From an uncultured Dehalococcoidia bacterium (GTDB lineage: Bacteria > Chloroflexota > Dehalococcoidia > Lucifugimonadales > CATQGZ01), in NCBI GenBank assembly GCA_958295685.1, contig OY282365.1:1116001-1180000 (forward strand): DNA of 64,000 nucleotides, read 5' to 3'. The notes beneath the pieces were generated by a model. The model ran no database searches. It was given only the letters and a program-made list of their open reading frames with translations, and was not told where the DNA came from. Positions 17,075-26,272 of the stretch are shown here, one piece after another. The position numbers and the translations under genes are program-made. How positions within the stretch are numbered: the stretch's first letter is position 1; each line of letters starts with the position of its first letter.

Positions 17075-17708
17075 GGTTGGCCGCATACTACTCACACCTC
17101 AACGGCCTCGAGTTCCTCCTAGTACACAAGCCCGCACTATGGGACGAAGTCCAGTCGGTAATCGCGGATACCGACGCTGAGGTCTGCCACACCAAAGTCT
17201 CCGCCGAGAAGACCAAAGCCGGCAGGATGCTGTACTCTCCCATCTCAATGAATACGGAGTTCAAGAGCCGGTTCGAGGCTCTCGGATGGAAGATGAGCCG
17301 CACGTCGTACTGGGTCACCGAGGATGCTCGGCTCGTTCGGAAAACGATGCAGATGTCGCCGCCAGATCAGAAGGCGCACATCCAGGCAGCCGGCCTCCGG
17401 CGCACATCCAGGCAGCCGGCCTCCGGCCCATATACTCATACAACCAGACCGATTTCGTGAAGGACCGTGTAGCCGTGGAGGTGCAGTTCGGCAAATACTT
17501 TGCGGTTGCCTTCGATCTGTTTGTAAAACACCTGGCGTTCTACGTTGGAGACGTCATTGATGTTGGCGTGGAAATCGTACCGATGAAAGAACTGCAGGAA
17601 GAGATGTCCTCGGGTGTGCCTTATTACGAAGGGGAGTTATACAACCTCATCAGGGAGGGGCGGGGCGTGCCTGCGGTGCCGCTCATTTTGATAGGCGTCG
17701 CGCCCTGA
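17071..17708 (+). pseudogene. BglII/BstYI-type restriction endonuclease, frame-shifted
   Basis: Its ATGA overlaps the methyltransferase stop. The first 110 codons (MRLAAYYSHLNGLEF onward) are in one frame and the catalytic half (DFVKDRVAVEVQFGKY, then KHLAFY, EMSSGVPYYEGELYNLI) is in another. The E-x-Q of VAVEVQFG corresponds to the BglII-family active site, with Asp just upstream. Removing one copy of the 26-bp repeat at 17373-17424 restores a single 203-aa frame reading AAGLRPIYSYNQTDF, the length I recall for BstYI. So the gene is intact apart from a precise tandem duplication. Slippage loss of one copy could revert it. Confidence 0.88.
17373..17424 (+). repeat. Exact 26-bp tandem duplication disrupting the nuclease gene
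   Basis: Two adjacent identical 26-bp units (17373-17398 and 17399-17424) beginning GGCGCACATCC and ending CCGGCCTCC. Because 26 is not a multiple of three, the second copy shifts the nuclease frame. Confidence 0.97.
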
Positions 17709-17775
17709 CCGCCGCTATCGATCGTCCCGGCCGCAGGATCCCAGCGCGCCGCCCGCTCACCTCGCCCATCGTCCC

Positions 17776-18651
17776 ATGACGACCGCGGCCGTCGTTCTGG
17801 TGCTGCTCTCCGCCGTGGCCCACGTCTGGTGGAACTTCCTCCTGAAGCGGGCGCGCGACCACGAGGTGTTCGTCTGGTTGATGCAGATTGCGATTGCGGC
17901 GCTGTTCCTTCCGCTGGCAGTTTTCATCGCCGTGGTCGACCCCGTGGAGAGAGAGGGCTGGCTGTTCATCGTAGGGACCGGGATCCTGCACGCCTTCTAC
18001 TTCATCCTCCTGGGACGCGGATACGCGCGCGGCGACCTCTCCCAGGTCTACCCCATAGCCCGCGGGACCGGCCCGGCGCTGGTGCCCCTTCTCGGCGTCG
18101 TGCTCCTCGACGAGAGGGTCTCGCCGCAGGCGGTCGCCGGCATCATGGCCGTCATCGCCGGCATATTCGTCGTCTACTGGTCCGGGCGCATGGCCCTGGC
18201 GCTCCGGCGTCCACTCATGTTCCTGCGGGAACCGGCCACGCTGTACGCGCTGGCGACAGGGCTGTTCATAGCCGCCTACTCGGTGTGGGACAAGGTCGGC
18301 GTGAGATACGTCGCCCCGTTCCTGTACATGTACCTGATGGCCCTGGGCTCCGGGCTCATCATCACGCCGTACATACTCAGAAGCAGAGGCATGGCGGCGG
18401 CGCGTGAGGAATGGAGAGTCAACTCGCGCGCCGTCATCGTCGTCGGCGCGCTCGTCTTCCTGGCCTACGGTCTGGTCCTCTCTGCTCTCGAGCTGTCGAG
18501 GGTCAGTTACGTCTGGCCGTCCAGGGAGATCGGGATCGTGCTCGCCGTGCTGCTCGGGAGCCTCGCGCTGAAGGAGCCCTTCGGGAAGGAGCGAATCCTG
18601 GGGTCGTGCCTGATAGGGGCGGGCGTGGCCGCCATCGCCCTGGCGCCGTAG
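17776..18651 (+). CDS. EamA/DMT-family transporter
   Basis: A 291-aa membrane protein with ten hydrophobic helices in two EamA halves. YPIARGTGPALVPLLGVVLL and the second-half equivalent SYVWPSREIGIVLAVLLGSL are the repeated helix motifs. Family members export small metabolites such as amino acids. No ribosome-binding site is strong near the ATG at 17776. It stands alone, convergent with the Ldh-family gene across 109 bp that hold nothing notable. Confidence 0.88.
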   Translation: MTTAAVVLVLLSAVAHVWWNFLLKRARDHEVFVWLMQIAIAALFLPLAVFIAVVDPVEREGWLFIVGTGILHAFYFILLGRGYARGDLSQVYPIARGTGPALVPLLGVVLLDERVSPQAVAGIMAVIAGIFVVYWSGRMALALRRPLMFLREPATLYALATGLFIAAYSVWDKVGVRYVAPFLYMYLMALGSGLIITPYILRSRGMAAAREEWRVNSRAVIVVGALVFLAYGLVLSALELSRVSYVWPSREIGIVLAVLLGSLALKEPFGKERILGSCLIGAGVAAIALAP

Positions 18652-18760
18652 GCGCAGCGGGTTCGCGGCCTCGCCGTGCGTGGAGGACGGCGGCAGGCAG
18701 TGCGAGTACCAGAGGCGGCGCTGCGTCCCCGCCGTGCGTGGGGGCCGTGCGCGGAGGACG

Positions 18761-19882
18761 CTAGCCGTCCGTCAGCCTGAACGGAATCTCCAGCTCCGCG
18801 CAGGTGTCCCGGAACCAGTCGACGACCTCGGGATGGAGCGGTATGCCGTTGGCCCTTCGGTCGGCCTCGTCCTCGGCCTCCGGCAGGCCGGGGTAGAGAA
18901 CCCTCTCATGACCCGGGGCGGGCTTGGTCGTGCGCAGCGTCTCCAGCCACTCGTCCATGGTGTTCTTGAAGTCGTCAACGTCCATGAAGGCGTCGATCCT
19001 GTAGGCGGTGACGCTGTGGCCGAAGTTGGGCCGGCCGGGGTTCATGCCGTAACCGCCGCCGGACACTATCCCGCCCAGGATGTCCACTATGCAGGCCCAG
19101 CCGTAGCCCTTGTGCGACCCGAGTTCCCGTGTCGCGCCCACCGGCAGCATGAGCGTGGCCTTCCCGCCCCGGAAGGAAGGCTCCGGCGCGGGGAAGGCGT
19201 CCATTATCGGCGAGCCGTCCTCGTCGGCCAGCCAGCCGGGGAGAATGTCAGTGCCGAGGCGCCTCGCCAGAAGCATCTTGTTGCCTGCGATGGCGGTGGC
19301 GGCGGCGTCGAAGACGAAAGGCGCCTCTCTGCCGGCCGGAGCGGCCAGGGCGACGGGATTCGTCCCCAGCCTCGGCTCGGACCCGAAGGTCGGCGCCATC
19401 GACTCGGGAGTCGACGTCATGCACATCCCTATCATGTCGCGCTCCAGAGCCATCATCGCGTGATACGCCGCCATGCCCAGATGACGGCCGTTTCGCATCA
19501 CTGCCATGCCTATGCCGACCTCCTCGGCCTTCGCTATGGCTATCTCCATGGCCTTGGGAGCCACCACGAGGCCGATGCCTGCGTCGCAGTCGATGGTGGC
19601 CGTCGACGGACTCTCCCGGACGACGCGCCAGTTGGGCCTCGGATTGATCTCGCCCACGGAATAGCCGCGGAGGTAGTCGCGCGGCGTATTCGATACGCCG
19701 TGCGTCTCCACGCCTCTGAGGTCGGCCAACACCAGAACGTCAGCCGCGAGGGCCGCATCGCCGGCAGGAACCCCCATCCGCTCGAAGAACGCGGTCACCG
19801 TCTCACGAAGCCCTGCCTCCGGCACCCTGACCGCGTCTTCTTCACTAACTTTGAACTGTTCGAGCATCCGGACTCCCTCCAT
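18761..19882 (-). CDS. Ldh-family (malate/L-lactate/ureidoglycolate-type) dehydrogenase
   Basis: A 373-aa NAD(P)-dependent 2-hydroxyacid dehydrogenase of the Ldh_2 (YlbC/AllD) family, distinct from classical lactate dehydrogenase. Signatures are LADLRGVETHGVSN near residue 55, NGRHLGMAAYHA (catalytic His region), GTNPVALAAPAG and GSHKGYGWACIVDILGGI. The segment FGSEPRLGTNP binds the nicotinamide. Met6 is an equally good start. No operon partner; substrate unknown. Confidence 0.9.
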   Translation of the reverse strand: MEGVRMLEQFKVSEEDAVRVPEAGLRETVTAFFERMGVPAGDAALAADVLVLADLRGVETHGVSNTPRDYLRGYSVGEINPRPNWRVVRESPSTATIDCDAGIGLVVAPKAMEIAIAKAEEVGIGMAVMRNGRHLGMAAYHAMMALERDMIGMCMTSTPESMAPTFGSEPRLGTNPVALAAPAGREAPFVFDAAATAIAGNKMLLARRLGTDILPGWLADEDGSPIMDAFPAPEPSFRGGKATLMLPVGATRELGSHKGYGWACIVDILGGIVSGGGYGMNPGRPNFGHSVTAYRIDAFMDVDDFKNTMDEWLETLRTTKPAPGHERVLYPGLPEAEDEADRRANGIPLHPEVVDWFRDTCAELEIPFRLTDG

Positions 19883-20012
19883 GCACGTGAGGATTGTGAC
19901 GGGACGGCTGGCGCCCCATTCGCTTGAACTGACGGATAGACGGATTCCGAGCCGTCGCTCTCACCCGACGGGGGCAGTGTGAGTGGTCCGTCACGTCAAG
20001 CATCTGGACACG

Positions 20013-20654
20013 CTACTGGCCCGCTCGTTGGAGCACCACCACCCTCGGCTCCCTCGGCAGGCTGGTGGCGGTCAGGTTCAGCCTCGACTGGGGCGCAGCC
20101 TCCGCTGCGCCGACCTGCTCAAGAAAAGCATCCACCGGTCCGAGATCGACCGAGACACCTTCGACCCTGTAGTGGACGGGTACGACGATCCTGGGGGACA
20201 GCATATTGACCAGTTCCGCCGCCTTGGACGTGTCGAGCGTGCAGCCCCCTCCCGCGGGCACGATGAGCACGTCGGGGTCGTTGAGTTGCTGCGCCTGGCC
20301 CGGGGTCAGCGTCTGGACGAGTTCGCCGAGGTGGCAGATGGTCAATCCCTCGGCTCGGACCGTGAATATGGTGTTCACCTCCGACGAATCGGGGCTGCCC
20401 CCGCTCGGAGCGGTCGCCATTCCGATGATGTAATACCCGCCGATCTCATACTCGCCCGGCCCGTCGATCACTCTAGGGTCACCTGGGAGGTCCCAGGCGT
20501 CGGAATGGTTGGGGTGTGAACTGCTCACGGTTACGATATCCGCCTCCCGGTGGGCCATGGAGATGCCCAGGGACGGGGGGAACGGATCGGTGATCAGCGT
20601 GGCGCTCACGCCTTTGAGCCTAATTGATGCGTGGCCGAGCCAGATTAGCTCCAT
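20013..20654 (-). CDS. MBL-fold metallo-hydrolase-like protein (UlaG-type)
   Basis: A 213-aa metallo-beta-lactamase-fold protein opening MELIWLGHASIRLKG, the UlaG-like start. The zinc motif HxHxDH appears as HPNHSD, the next ligand region is CHLGELVQTL (His kept, usual following Asp/Gly pattern altered), and VPVHYR supplies the final histidine. The partly degenerate metal site makes catalysis uncertain. The start is ATG. It has its own promoter (TATACT box) and no operon partners. Confidence 0.85.
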   Translation of the reverse strand: MELIWLGHASIRLKGVSATLITDPFPPSLGISMAHREADIVTVSSSHPNHSDAWDLPGDPRVIDGPGEYEIGGYYIIGMATAPSGGSPDSSEVNTIFTVRAEGLTICHLGELVQTLTPGQAQQLNDPDVLIVPAGGGCTLDTSKAAELVNMLSPRIVVPVHYRVEGVSVDLGPVDAFLEQVGAAEAAPQSRLNLTATSLPREPRVVVLQRAGQ

Positions 20655-20689
20655 CGTGGGTTCCTGACTGAGTATGAATGACCTGCCGG

Positions 20690-20718
20690 AGTATACAAGG
20701 CAGGTAAGAGGCTTTCAA
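20690..20718 (-). promoter_or_regulatory. Promoter of the MBL-fold gene
   Basis: Minus-strand TTGAAA (20713-20718), 17-bp spacer, TATACT (20690-20695); the start codon is 36 bp downstream at 20654. Confidence 0.55.
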
Positions 20719-20734
20719 CGAGTTGGAACACAGT

Positions 20735-21112
20735 GTAACTGTTCAGAGTTGGTGAGGTCTTTCGATCAGCGCAGTCCCGATAAGCGGACGGCTTTGTCCC
20801 CCGCCCACCCGCCCATTTTGAAACTGGGGGCAAAGCCCCCAGACCCCCTGCCAGAGAAGAGAACCCGTGTAGTGCTCCCCGTGGTGCTGATACACGTGGC
20901 CAGACCTCCTGCCAGAGGGAGAACCCGCCGGCAGGGGGCACGTCTACAGGCGTTCCGTCTGACGTTGTGACTGACAGGGGAGAACCCGCCGGCAGGGGGC
21001 ACGGCGGCGACGGACCACCGGCGGCCGATCCCGGTCTTGGGAGAACCCCTCTGGGCTCCCCCTTTAGGAATCTCACAAGGACTGAGTAGTTGGAACACAA
21101 TCCCAAATCCCC
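20735..21112. repeat. Element terminus and repeated 26-bp motif, no gene
   Basis: 20735-20749 is the same 15-mer (GTAACTGTTCAGAGT) that ends the type II element at 11799, followed by a related TTGGTGAGGTC, so this is a detached or distal element end. Between 20919 and 21005 a motif GGAGAACCCGCCGGCAGG(GGGCAC) occurs twice. I see no convincing gene; frames on both strands are proline/glycine-rich shadows. Confidence 0.5.
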
Positions 21113-21393
21113 ACCTGGTTGACTGGGGCGGCGCGGCGGTCCTTGCGTCCGATGGCCTGGGGGGTCATGTCTGCCCAGGCCGCTCCGGTGATTTTTTGCC
21201 GAAAGTGTCAGATTTACGGGCATTTCGTAGCTGAGAGGGCCGATTTCGGCTGACACTATCTGACAGTCATCTGACACTTATCTGACACTATCCGACACTG
21301 TCCGACAGGCGCTCAGGAGTCCTGCGGGCTGGTCGTGGAGAGGGGCTGGCTGTGTCATGGGCATACTCTAGCACAGCGGTTCGGGGTTGTCAA
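21113..21393 (-). mobile_element. Promoter-bearing arm-repeat element, type I copy 2
   Basis: Promoter TTGACA (21388-21393), 17 bp, TAGAGT (21365-21370), 6 bp, ATG (21356-21358). Repeats here are CTGACACT/CCGACACT units (21251-21308), the core CGTAGCTGAG is at 21226-21235, and the inverted arm is AGTGTCAGA (21205-21213). Both arms carry CTGACA instead of the GCGACA of copy 1, so they changed together. The distal flank matches copy 1. Confidence 0.75.
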
Positions 21394-21643
21394 ATAGACA
21401 GACCGTCCCCAAATGCCCTCCAGCGGGGTGCATCGCCGCGAGCCAGGAAGCGGTTCGGTTACGCAGCTCGGCCCTAGATCGGGGGGGTGAAACACCCGGA
21501 TCCCCCCAGTCACCACGCGGGAACGGCTTGAACCTCGCGCGGCAGATGGGTTAGGATTTCCCCGGCGGTTCGTTATAGGGTCTGCCAGGCATCGAAACCT
21601 TTCAACTGTTCTTTACGTTATATTGGACGGACGGATACGATAC

Positions 21644-21670
21644 GGGGATTAGGCTGTGCAGTCTAACCCC
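21644..21670 (+). terminator. Possible hairpin upstream of the ABC operon
   Basis: GGGGATTAG pairs with CTAACCCC (one bulged A) across a 10-nt loop and is followed by GTTTTG. It may end read-through or act as a leader structure before the start at 21688. The rest of 21394-21687 shows no gene. Confidence 0.35.
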
Positions 21671-21687
21671 GTTTTGCTGATAGAGGC

Positions 21688-22638
21688 ATGATCGAGTTAG
21701 AGAACGTCACCAAGAACTTCGGAGACTTCCCGGCGGTCACGGACATCTCGTTCCGCGTCGAGCCCGGCGAGGTACTCGGCTTCCTGGGTCCAAACGGAGC
21801 AGGGAAGACGACCACGATGAAGATCATCACCGGGTACATGCCACCGAGCAGCGGCAGGGTGACGGTTGCGGGGTTCGACGTCGTCTCGGAGTCCCTGACC
21901 GCGCGCAGGCACATCGGCTATCTCCCGGAGACGGTCCCCCTGTACACCGACATGACGGTAGAGGAGTACCTGGGATTCATGGGGACGATCCGGGGTATGC
22001 CGCGCGACCGGATACGCTCGCGCATTGGCGACGTCATCGACGTGTGCAGGCTGGAGGAGTATCAGAGCAGCCACATCAGCAAGCTGTCCAAGGGCTTCCG
22101 GCAGCGAGTCGGCATTGCCCAGGCGATCCTGCACGAGCCCGACGTGCTCATCCTGGATGAACCCACGATCGGTATCGATCCGATCCAGGTCGTGGAGACA
22201 CGGCAGTTGATCAAGAACTTGGCCGGAGACCACACCGTGATCGTGAGCACGCACATACTCCCCGAAGTCAGTATGTTGTGTCAGCGGGTCATCATCATCC
22301 ACGAGGGCGAGATCGTCGCCGTGGACGCGCCCGAGAACCTCAGCACCCGCCTGCGGGGTTCCGAGCGCATCGAGCTGGAGATGCGGGCGCCGAGGGACGA
22401 GGCCACGCGCATCATCGAGTCTCTCGAAGACGTAACCGGCGTAACGGCCGTGTCGCCCAGGGAGGCGGAAGTCCTGTCCATCTACGTGGACGCCGTCGCG
22501 GGGTCGGACACCAGGGCGGAACTCGCTTCCACCGTGGTGAGCCGGGGCTGGGACCTTCTGACCCTCCGTTCGACCGGGATGACGCTGGAGGAGATATTCC
22601 TGAACCTCACGATGAGCGAGGATCTGGAGACGGCATGA
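21688..22638 (+). CDS. ABC transporter ATP-binding protein (GldA-like)
   Basis: A 316-aa ATPase. Walker A is GPNGAGKTTT (residues 34-43), the signature is LSKGFRQRVGIAQAI, Walker B is VLILDEPTIGID, and the H-loop is STHILPE. A C-terminal extension of about 80 residues follows, as in GldA/CcmA-type exporters. It is the first gene of a four-gene operon with a permease, a GldG-like protein and a DUF4340 protein, the arrangement seen in many phyla as a putative ABC-2 exporter of unknown substrate. Its stop overlaps the permease ATG. Confidence 0.93.
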   Translation: MIELENVTKNFGDFPAVTDISFRVEPGEVLGFLGPNGAGKTTTMKIITGYMPPSSGRVTVAGFDVVSESLTARRHIGYLPETVPLYTDMTVEEYLGFMGTIRGMPRDRIRSRIGDVIDVCRLEEYQSSHISKLSKGFRQRVGIAQAILHEPDVLILDEPTIGIDPIQVVETRQLIKNLAGDHTVIVSTHILPEVSMLCQRVIIIHEGEIVAVDAPENLSTRLRGSERIELEMRAPRDEATRIIESLEDVTGVTAVSPREAEVLSIYVDAVAGSDTRAELASTVVSRGWDLLTLRSTGMTLEEIFLNLTMSEDLETA

Positions 22639-23348
22639 AGAATACGGCCGCAATCGCTTGGAAAGAGACGAAGTCTTACTTTACGACGCCAATCGCATAT
22701 ATCGTCAGCTCCATGTTCCTGGTGCTGACCGGCATATTCTTCGTGAACGACATAACGGCCCCGTTCGCCGAGGCGAGCGTCCGAGGGTTCATCAACTGGG
22801 CGAGCTTCTTTACGCTGTTCCTCGCCCCCCTGCTCACGATGAGGCTGCTCTCCGAAGAACAGAAGCTCGGAACGCTGGAACTCCTGCTGACCGCCCCCGT
22901 GCGGGACTGGGAGGTGGTGGTGGGCAAATACCTGTCCGCCCTGGCGCTCTACGTGGTCATCATGGCGCTCACCCTGTACTACGTCGTTCTGCTCTACTGG
23001 TTCGGGGATCCGGACGGCGGCCCCATCTACAGCGCATACCTCGGGGTGTTCCTGCATGGCGCGGCCGCCCTCGCGGTCGGCCTCATGGCCTCGTCGCTCA
23101 CCGGGAATCAGATCGTGTCCGCCGCAGTGGGCACTGCCGTGCTCCTGACCCTCTCATTCATAGACGAGGTGGCTGACCTGGTTTCCGGGGTCACCCAGAA
23201 CGTGCTGCTCGGATTCTCGATGAACAATCACCTCCTCGACTTCCGGCGCGGGATCATCGACACGAGCAGCGTCGCGTTCTACCTGAGCATTGCCGCCGTG
23301 TTCCTGTTCCTCACAGTCCGTTTCCTCGAAACGCGGAGGTGGCGCTAA
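22635..23348 (+). CDS. ABC-2 type permease (GldF-like)
   Basis: A 237-aa permease with six hydrophobic helices. It opens AWKETKSYFTTPIAYIV and carries MRLLSEEQKLGTLELLLTAPV, the coupling-helix motif of ABC-2 permeases of the GldF group. The start at 22635 overlaps the ATPase stop (ATGA), and the longer upstream frame is a shadow. With the ATPase it forms the membrane core of the transporter. Confidence 0.92.
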   Translation: MKNTAAIAWKETKSYFTTPIAYIVSSMFLVLTGIFFVNDITAPFAEASVRGFINWASFFTLFLAPLLTMRLLSEEQKLGTLELLLTAPVRDWEVVVGKYLSALALYVVIMALTLYYVVLLYWFGDPDGGPIYSAYLGVFLHGAAALAVGLMASSLTGNQIVSAAVGTAVLLTLSFIDEVADLVSGVTQNVLLGFSMNNHLLDFRRGIIDTSSVAFYLSIAAVFLFLTVRFLETRRWR

Positions 23349-23349
23349 G

Positions 23350-24975
23350 ATGTCCAGCGCCCCCCCCGGCAGAGGACTCCTGGACGCGCTGAAGGAGTCG
23401 GCCCGCTCACCTGCGTTCTGGAGCTTCGTCGCGGCCGTCGTCGGCGTCGTGGCCACGCTGGCAGGCGGGCTTGCCTACTTCCTGATCGACCGGCTCAGCG
23501 GGGCCGGCCTGTCGCTGCTGGTCGCCGGACTCATTCTGCTGTTCGCCGCCATCGTCCTGGCGCCCAAAGAGATCGCCGGCTTCATCTCGGGACGGCAGGG
23601 CCGGTACGGCGCCAACATCGCAGTGATGACGGTTGCCTTCTTCGTCGTAGTGATACTGGTCAATTTCCTGCTCTTCCGAAGCCCGACCCGCGTCGACGTG
23701 ACGGCGACCCGCGTCTTTACTCTGGCGCCGCAGACGGTGAACGTGCTGGAGAACCTGGCGGGGCCCGTCAGAGCCAACGCGTTCTTCGTTCCGGCCGACG
23801 AGGCCCGTGAGCAGGCCGAGGACCTGCTCAACGAGTTCAGCAGACGCACCAACAACTTCCAGTACCGCTTCATAGACCCCGAGCTGAACCGGGCGCTGGC
23901 AGTGCAGTACGACGTGACCGAGTATCCCGCCATCGTCTTCGAAGACCGCGGAACCGAGTCTCGCCAGACCGTGTCGGAGTTCAACGAGCAGTCCTTCGTA
24001 ACCGGAGTTCTGGTGGTGACCGGTGTGAGCCAGAAGAGGGTCATGTTTCTGACCGGCCACAAGGAGCCCGGACAGACGCGCGATTTCATTTCCGGCGAGG
24101 TGCAGGAGGAGGGCCTGGACTACGCGATCGAGGGGATGCAGAGGGACAACTACAGGGTGGACCCGCTCAACCTCAGTCAGCTTGGCAGCGTCCCCGACAT
24201 CGCCGTGCTACTGATCGTCGGCCCCCGTCAGGACTTGACGGAAACCGAAAAGGCGGCGTTGACGGCCTACCTCGAGCGCGGCGGGCGCGTCATCGCCCTG
24301 CTCGACCCGAACCCGCCGCAATCCTTCGTCGATCTCCTCGAGCCCTGGGGCGCGACAGTGGCGGAGCATGGCATCGCCGACGCGATCAGCAACGTCGCGG
24401 GCGAGGCGCTGACGCCGCTCGTGCAGAGCGCGAACGGTCAGTTCCTGTCCGTCCTCGACCTCGGAATAACCGACCGGCTGGACGTCGTATTCTTCCCGGA
24501 AGCCGCTGCCGTGGCTGCGACACTGCCCCCCGCGGAGATGCCCCCTCACGTCACCTTCTCAGCGCTCGCAAGGACGACCCCGGCAAGCTGGATGGAGACC
24601 AATCCCGAGGAGGTGGAGTTCCAGCAGGGCATCGAGACTCTCGGCCCGTTCACCGTGGTCGGACTTCTCCAGGCCAGGGGCGCCGTCGATCAGCCCAACA
24701 TTGCCGCGCCGTCAACCAAGGTGATCATATTCGGAGACTCCGACTTCGCCCGCAACAAGTTCTTCTTCAGCAACGACAACGCCGACTTCCTGCTGAACTC
24801 GGTGAACTGGATGGCGGATGACTTCCAGTTGATAGCGGTCCGTCCCAAGCTCTTCCCGTTCAGGGAGCTGGTGGTCAACACCAGGGAGCGTGATTTCATC
24901 AAGTGGTCAAGCTGGCTGGTACCCCCGTCGGTGATGATCCTGGCAGGCGCCTACGTGTGGTGGAGGAGACGCTGA
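23350..24975 (+). CDS. GldG-like ABC-associated protein
   Basis: A 541-aa membrane-anchored protein with three N-terminal helices (about 25-50, 55-75, 92-112), a large extracytoplasmic region and one C-terminal helix. FRSPTRVDVTATRVFTLAPQT followed by FFVPADEAREQAEDLL and the FLTGHKEPG motif are typical of the GldG/IftA-like family. It probably works with the GldA/F-type transporter on the outer face. The start ATG at 23350 lies 1 bp after the permease stop. Confidence 0.88.
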   Translation: MSSAPPGRGLLDALKESARSPAFWSFVAAVVGVVATLAGGLAYFLIDRLSGAGLSLLVAGLILLFAAIVLAPKEIAGFISGRQGRYGANIAVMTVAFFVVVILVNFLLFRSPTRVDVTATRVFTLAPQTVNVLENLAGPVRANAFFVPADEAREQAEDLLNEFSRRTNNFQYRFIDPELNRALAVQYDVTEYPAIVFEDRGTESRQTVSEFNEQSFVTGVLVVTGVSQKRVMFLTGHKEPGQTRDFISGEVQEEGLDYAIEGMQRDNYRVDPLNLSQLGSVPDIAVLLIVGPRQDLTETEKAALTAYLERGGRVIALLDPNPPQSFVDLLEPWGATVAEHGIADAISNVAGEALTPLVQSANGQFLSVLDLGITDRLDVVFFPEAAAVAATLPPAEMPPHVTFSALARTTPASWMETNPEEVEFQQGIETLGPFTVVGLLQARGAVDQPNIAAPSTKVIIFGDSDFARNKFFFSNDNADFLLNSVNWMADDFQLIAVRPKLFPFRELVVNTRERDFIKWSSWLVPPSVMILAGAYVWWRRR

Positions 24976-24991
24976 GGCGGGAGGTGGCGTC

Positions 24992-26086
24992 ATGAATCTG
25001 AAGCTCACCGCCGGGCTGGTAGTCGCCGCGCTGGTCGCAGCATGGGTCGTCTTCGACGTTTCCCGCAACTCCGACAACATACTCTTCGTGGTGGGCAACC
25101 CATTCTCCGGCGGCGAGGCCGAGGAGGAAGACGCACCCTGGTTCTATCAGGTGTCCATGGACGACATCATGGACATATCGGTCGAGCACAGAGGGGACAA
25201 GATCGAGTTCTACCGGACGGAGCAGAACTGGTGGTCGTTCGTGGACCCGCCTGAAATCCCCCCGGACCTCCGACGGTGGGGGGGTATCGTGCTTCTGCTC
25301 AGCGGGCCGCAGACACGCAGGGATCTGACGGCCACCGCCGTCAGGATAGATAACCCGGCAGAATACGGACTGGACGATCCGCAGACCGTGGTCGACATAG
25401 GACTGAAGGGAGGCCGGTTCATCGAATTCCGACTCGGCGAGAAGACCACGGACGGTGAGCAGTACTACGCGCAGGTCGACGGCTTTGACGAGATGTTCCT
25501 CATAGTCTCCAGCTGGGGAGACGTGATCTCGAGGCTGGCCAAGGAGCCGCCGATCCCGAAGTGGTACCCGAAGCGGGACATCTCGGAGCTGAGCGCGTTC
25601 AACGTCGTCCACGACAACCCCGCCGACCTGGAGACCCCGGCGGCGCTGTTCAGACCCCTAGAGGATGGAACCGGATGGGGCGTTCGGGACGCGCGCAGCG
25701 ATGACGAACCGGGGCCGGTCGACCCCGAGCGGTGGAGCGAGATCGCGCCGCTCCTCAGCGGACCTCCGGAAGTGGCTCTCGACGGCCCTCTCGTGGAGGG
25801 GGGGGACTTCACTCCCTGGGGCATCGACGAGGAGTCAGCAGCACTCGAGTTCAGGTTCCAGGGCATCACCGACTACGGCACTGAGTTCCTGGACGGCTAC
25901 CTGCTCAGGATCGGCGACAAGTCACCCGATGGCCGCTACTACTACGGCAAGCCCGAAGACCCGACTAGATCGGAGGCCGGCCAGGAATACCGCCTGCCCC
26001 TGCTTCTGCTGGACGCAGAATGGACGGAGGCGCTGATGGACTTGGCCGTGAACCCCCCGCTCGCCACGCCGTCGGAGGGGAACTAG
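24992..26086 (+). CDS. DUF4340-domain protein
   Basis: A 364-aa protein with an N-terminal signal anchor (residues 5-25) and a repeated beta-rich extracytoplasmic region. The segments IEFYRTEQNWWSFVDPP and ADPxEYGLDDPQTVV-like NPAEYGLDDPQTVVDIG mark the DUF4340 family, which is regularly encoded after GldG. A good GGAGGTGG precedes the ATG at 24992. The function is unknown; operon position suggests an accessory of the ABC system. Confidence 0.88.
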   Translation: MNLKLTAGLVVAALVAAWVVFDVSRNSDNILFVVGNPFSGGEAEEEDAPWFYQVSMDDIMDISVEHRGDKIEFYRTEQNWWSFVDPPEIPPDLRRWGGIVLLLSGPQTRRDLTATAVRIDNPAEYGLDDPQTVVDIGLKGGRFIEFRLGEKTTDGEQYYAQVDGFDEMFLIVSSWGDVISRLAKEPPIPKWYPKRDISELSAFNVVHDNPADLETPAALFRPLEDGTGWGVRDARSDDEPGPVDPERWSEIAPLLSGPPEVALDGPLVEGGDFTPWGIDEESAALEFRFQGITDYGTEFLDGYLLRIGDKSPDGRYYYGKPEDPTRSEAGQEYRLPLLLLDAEWTEALMDLAVNPPLATPSEGN

Positions 26087-26272
26087 AGGGAAGAGGATTG
26101 CGGCTACGATGATTTGGCTGCCTCAAATGCGGCCCCTGTCCACTCCGCTACTTTCGCCATTATCCCTGCGTCTACACCATCGCAGAAGTCGATAATTCGG
26201 CAGGCCGTCGAAGAGTCTCTTCACGTCGCGAAGAACATCCCGTCTTGGGCTGCACAGACCCGCCCTCTCCCG

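Noticed and set aside
21600..21630. Promoter for the ABC operon at TATATT
   Set aside because: No acceptable -35 box at 16-18 bp; spacing to the nearest candidate is only 13 bp.
26100..26272. Short frames between DUF4340 and the VWA gene
   Set aside because: No ribosome-binding site, conserved motif or hydrophobic helix on either strand.
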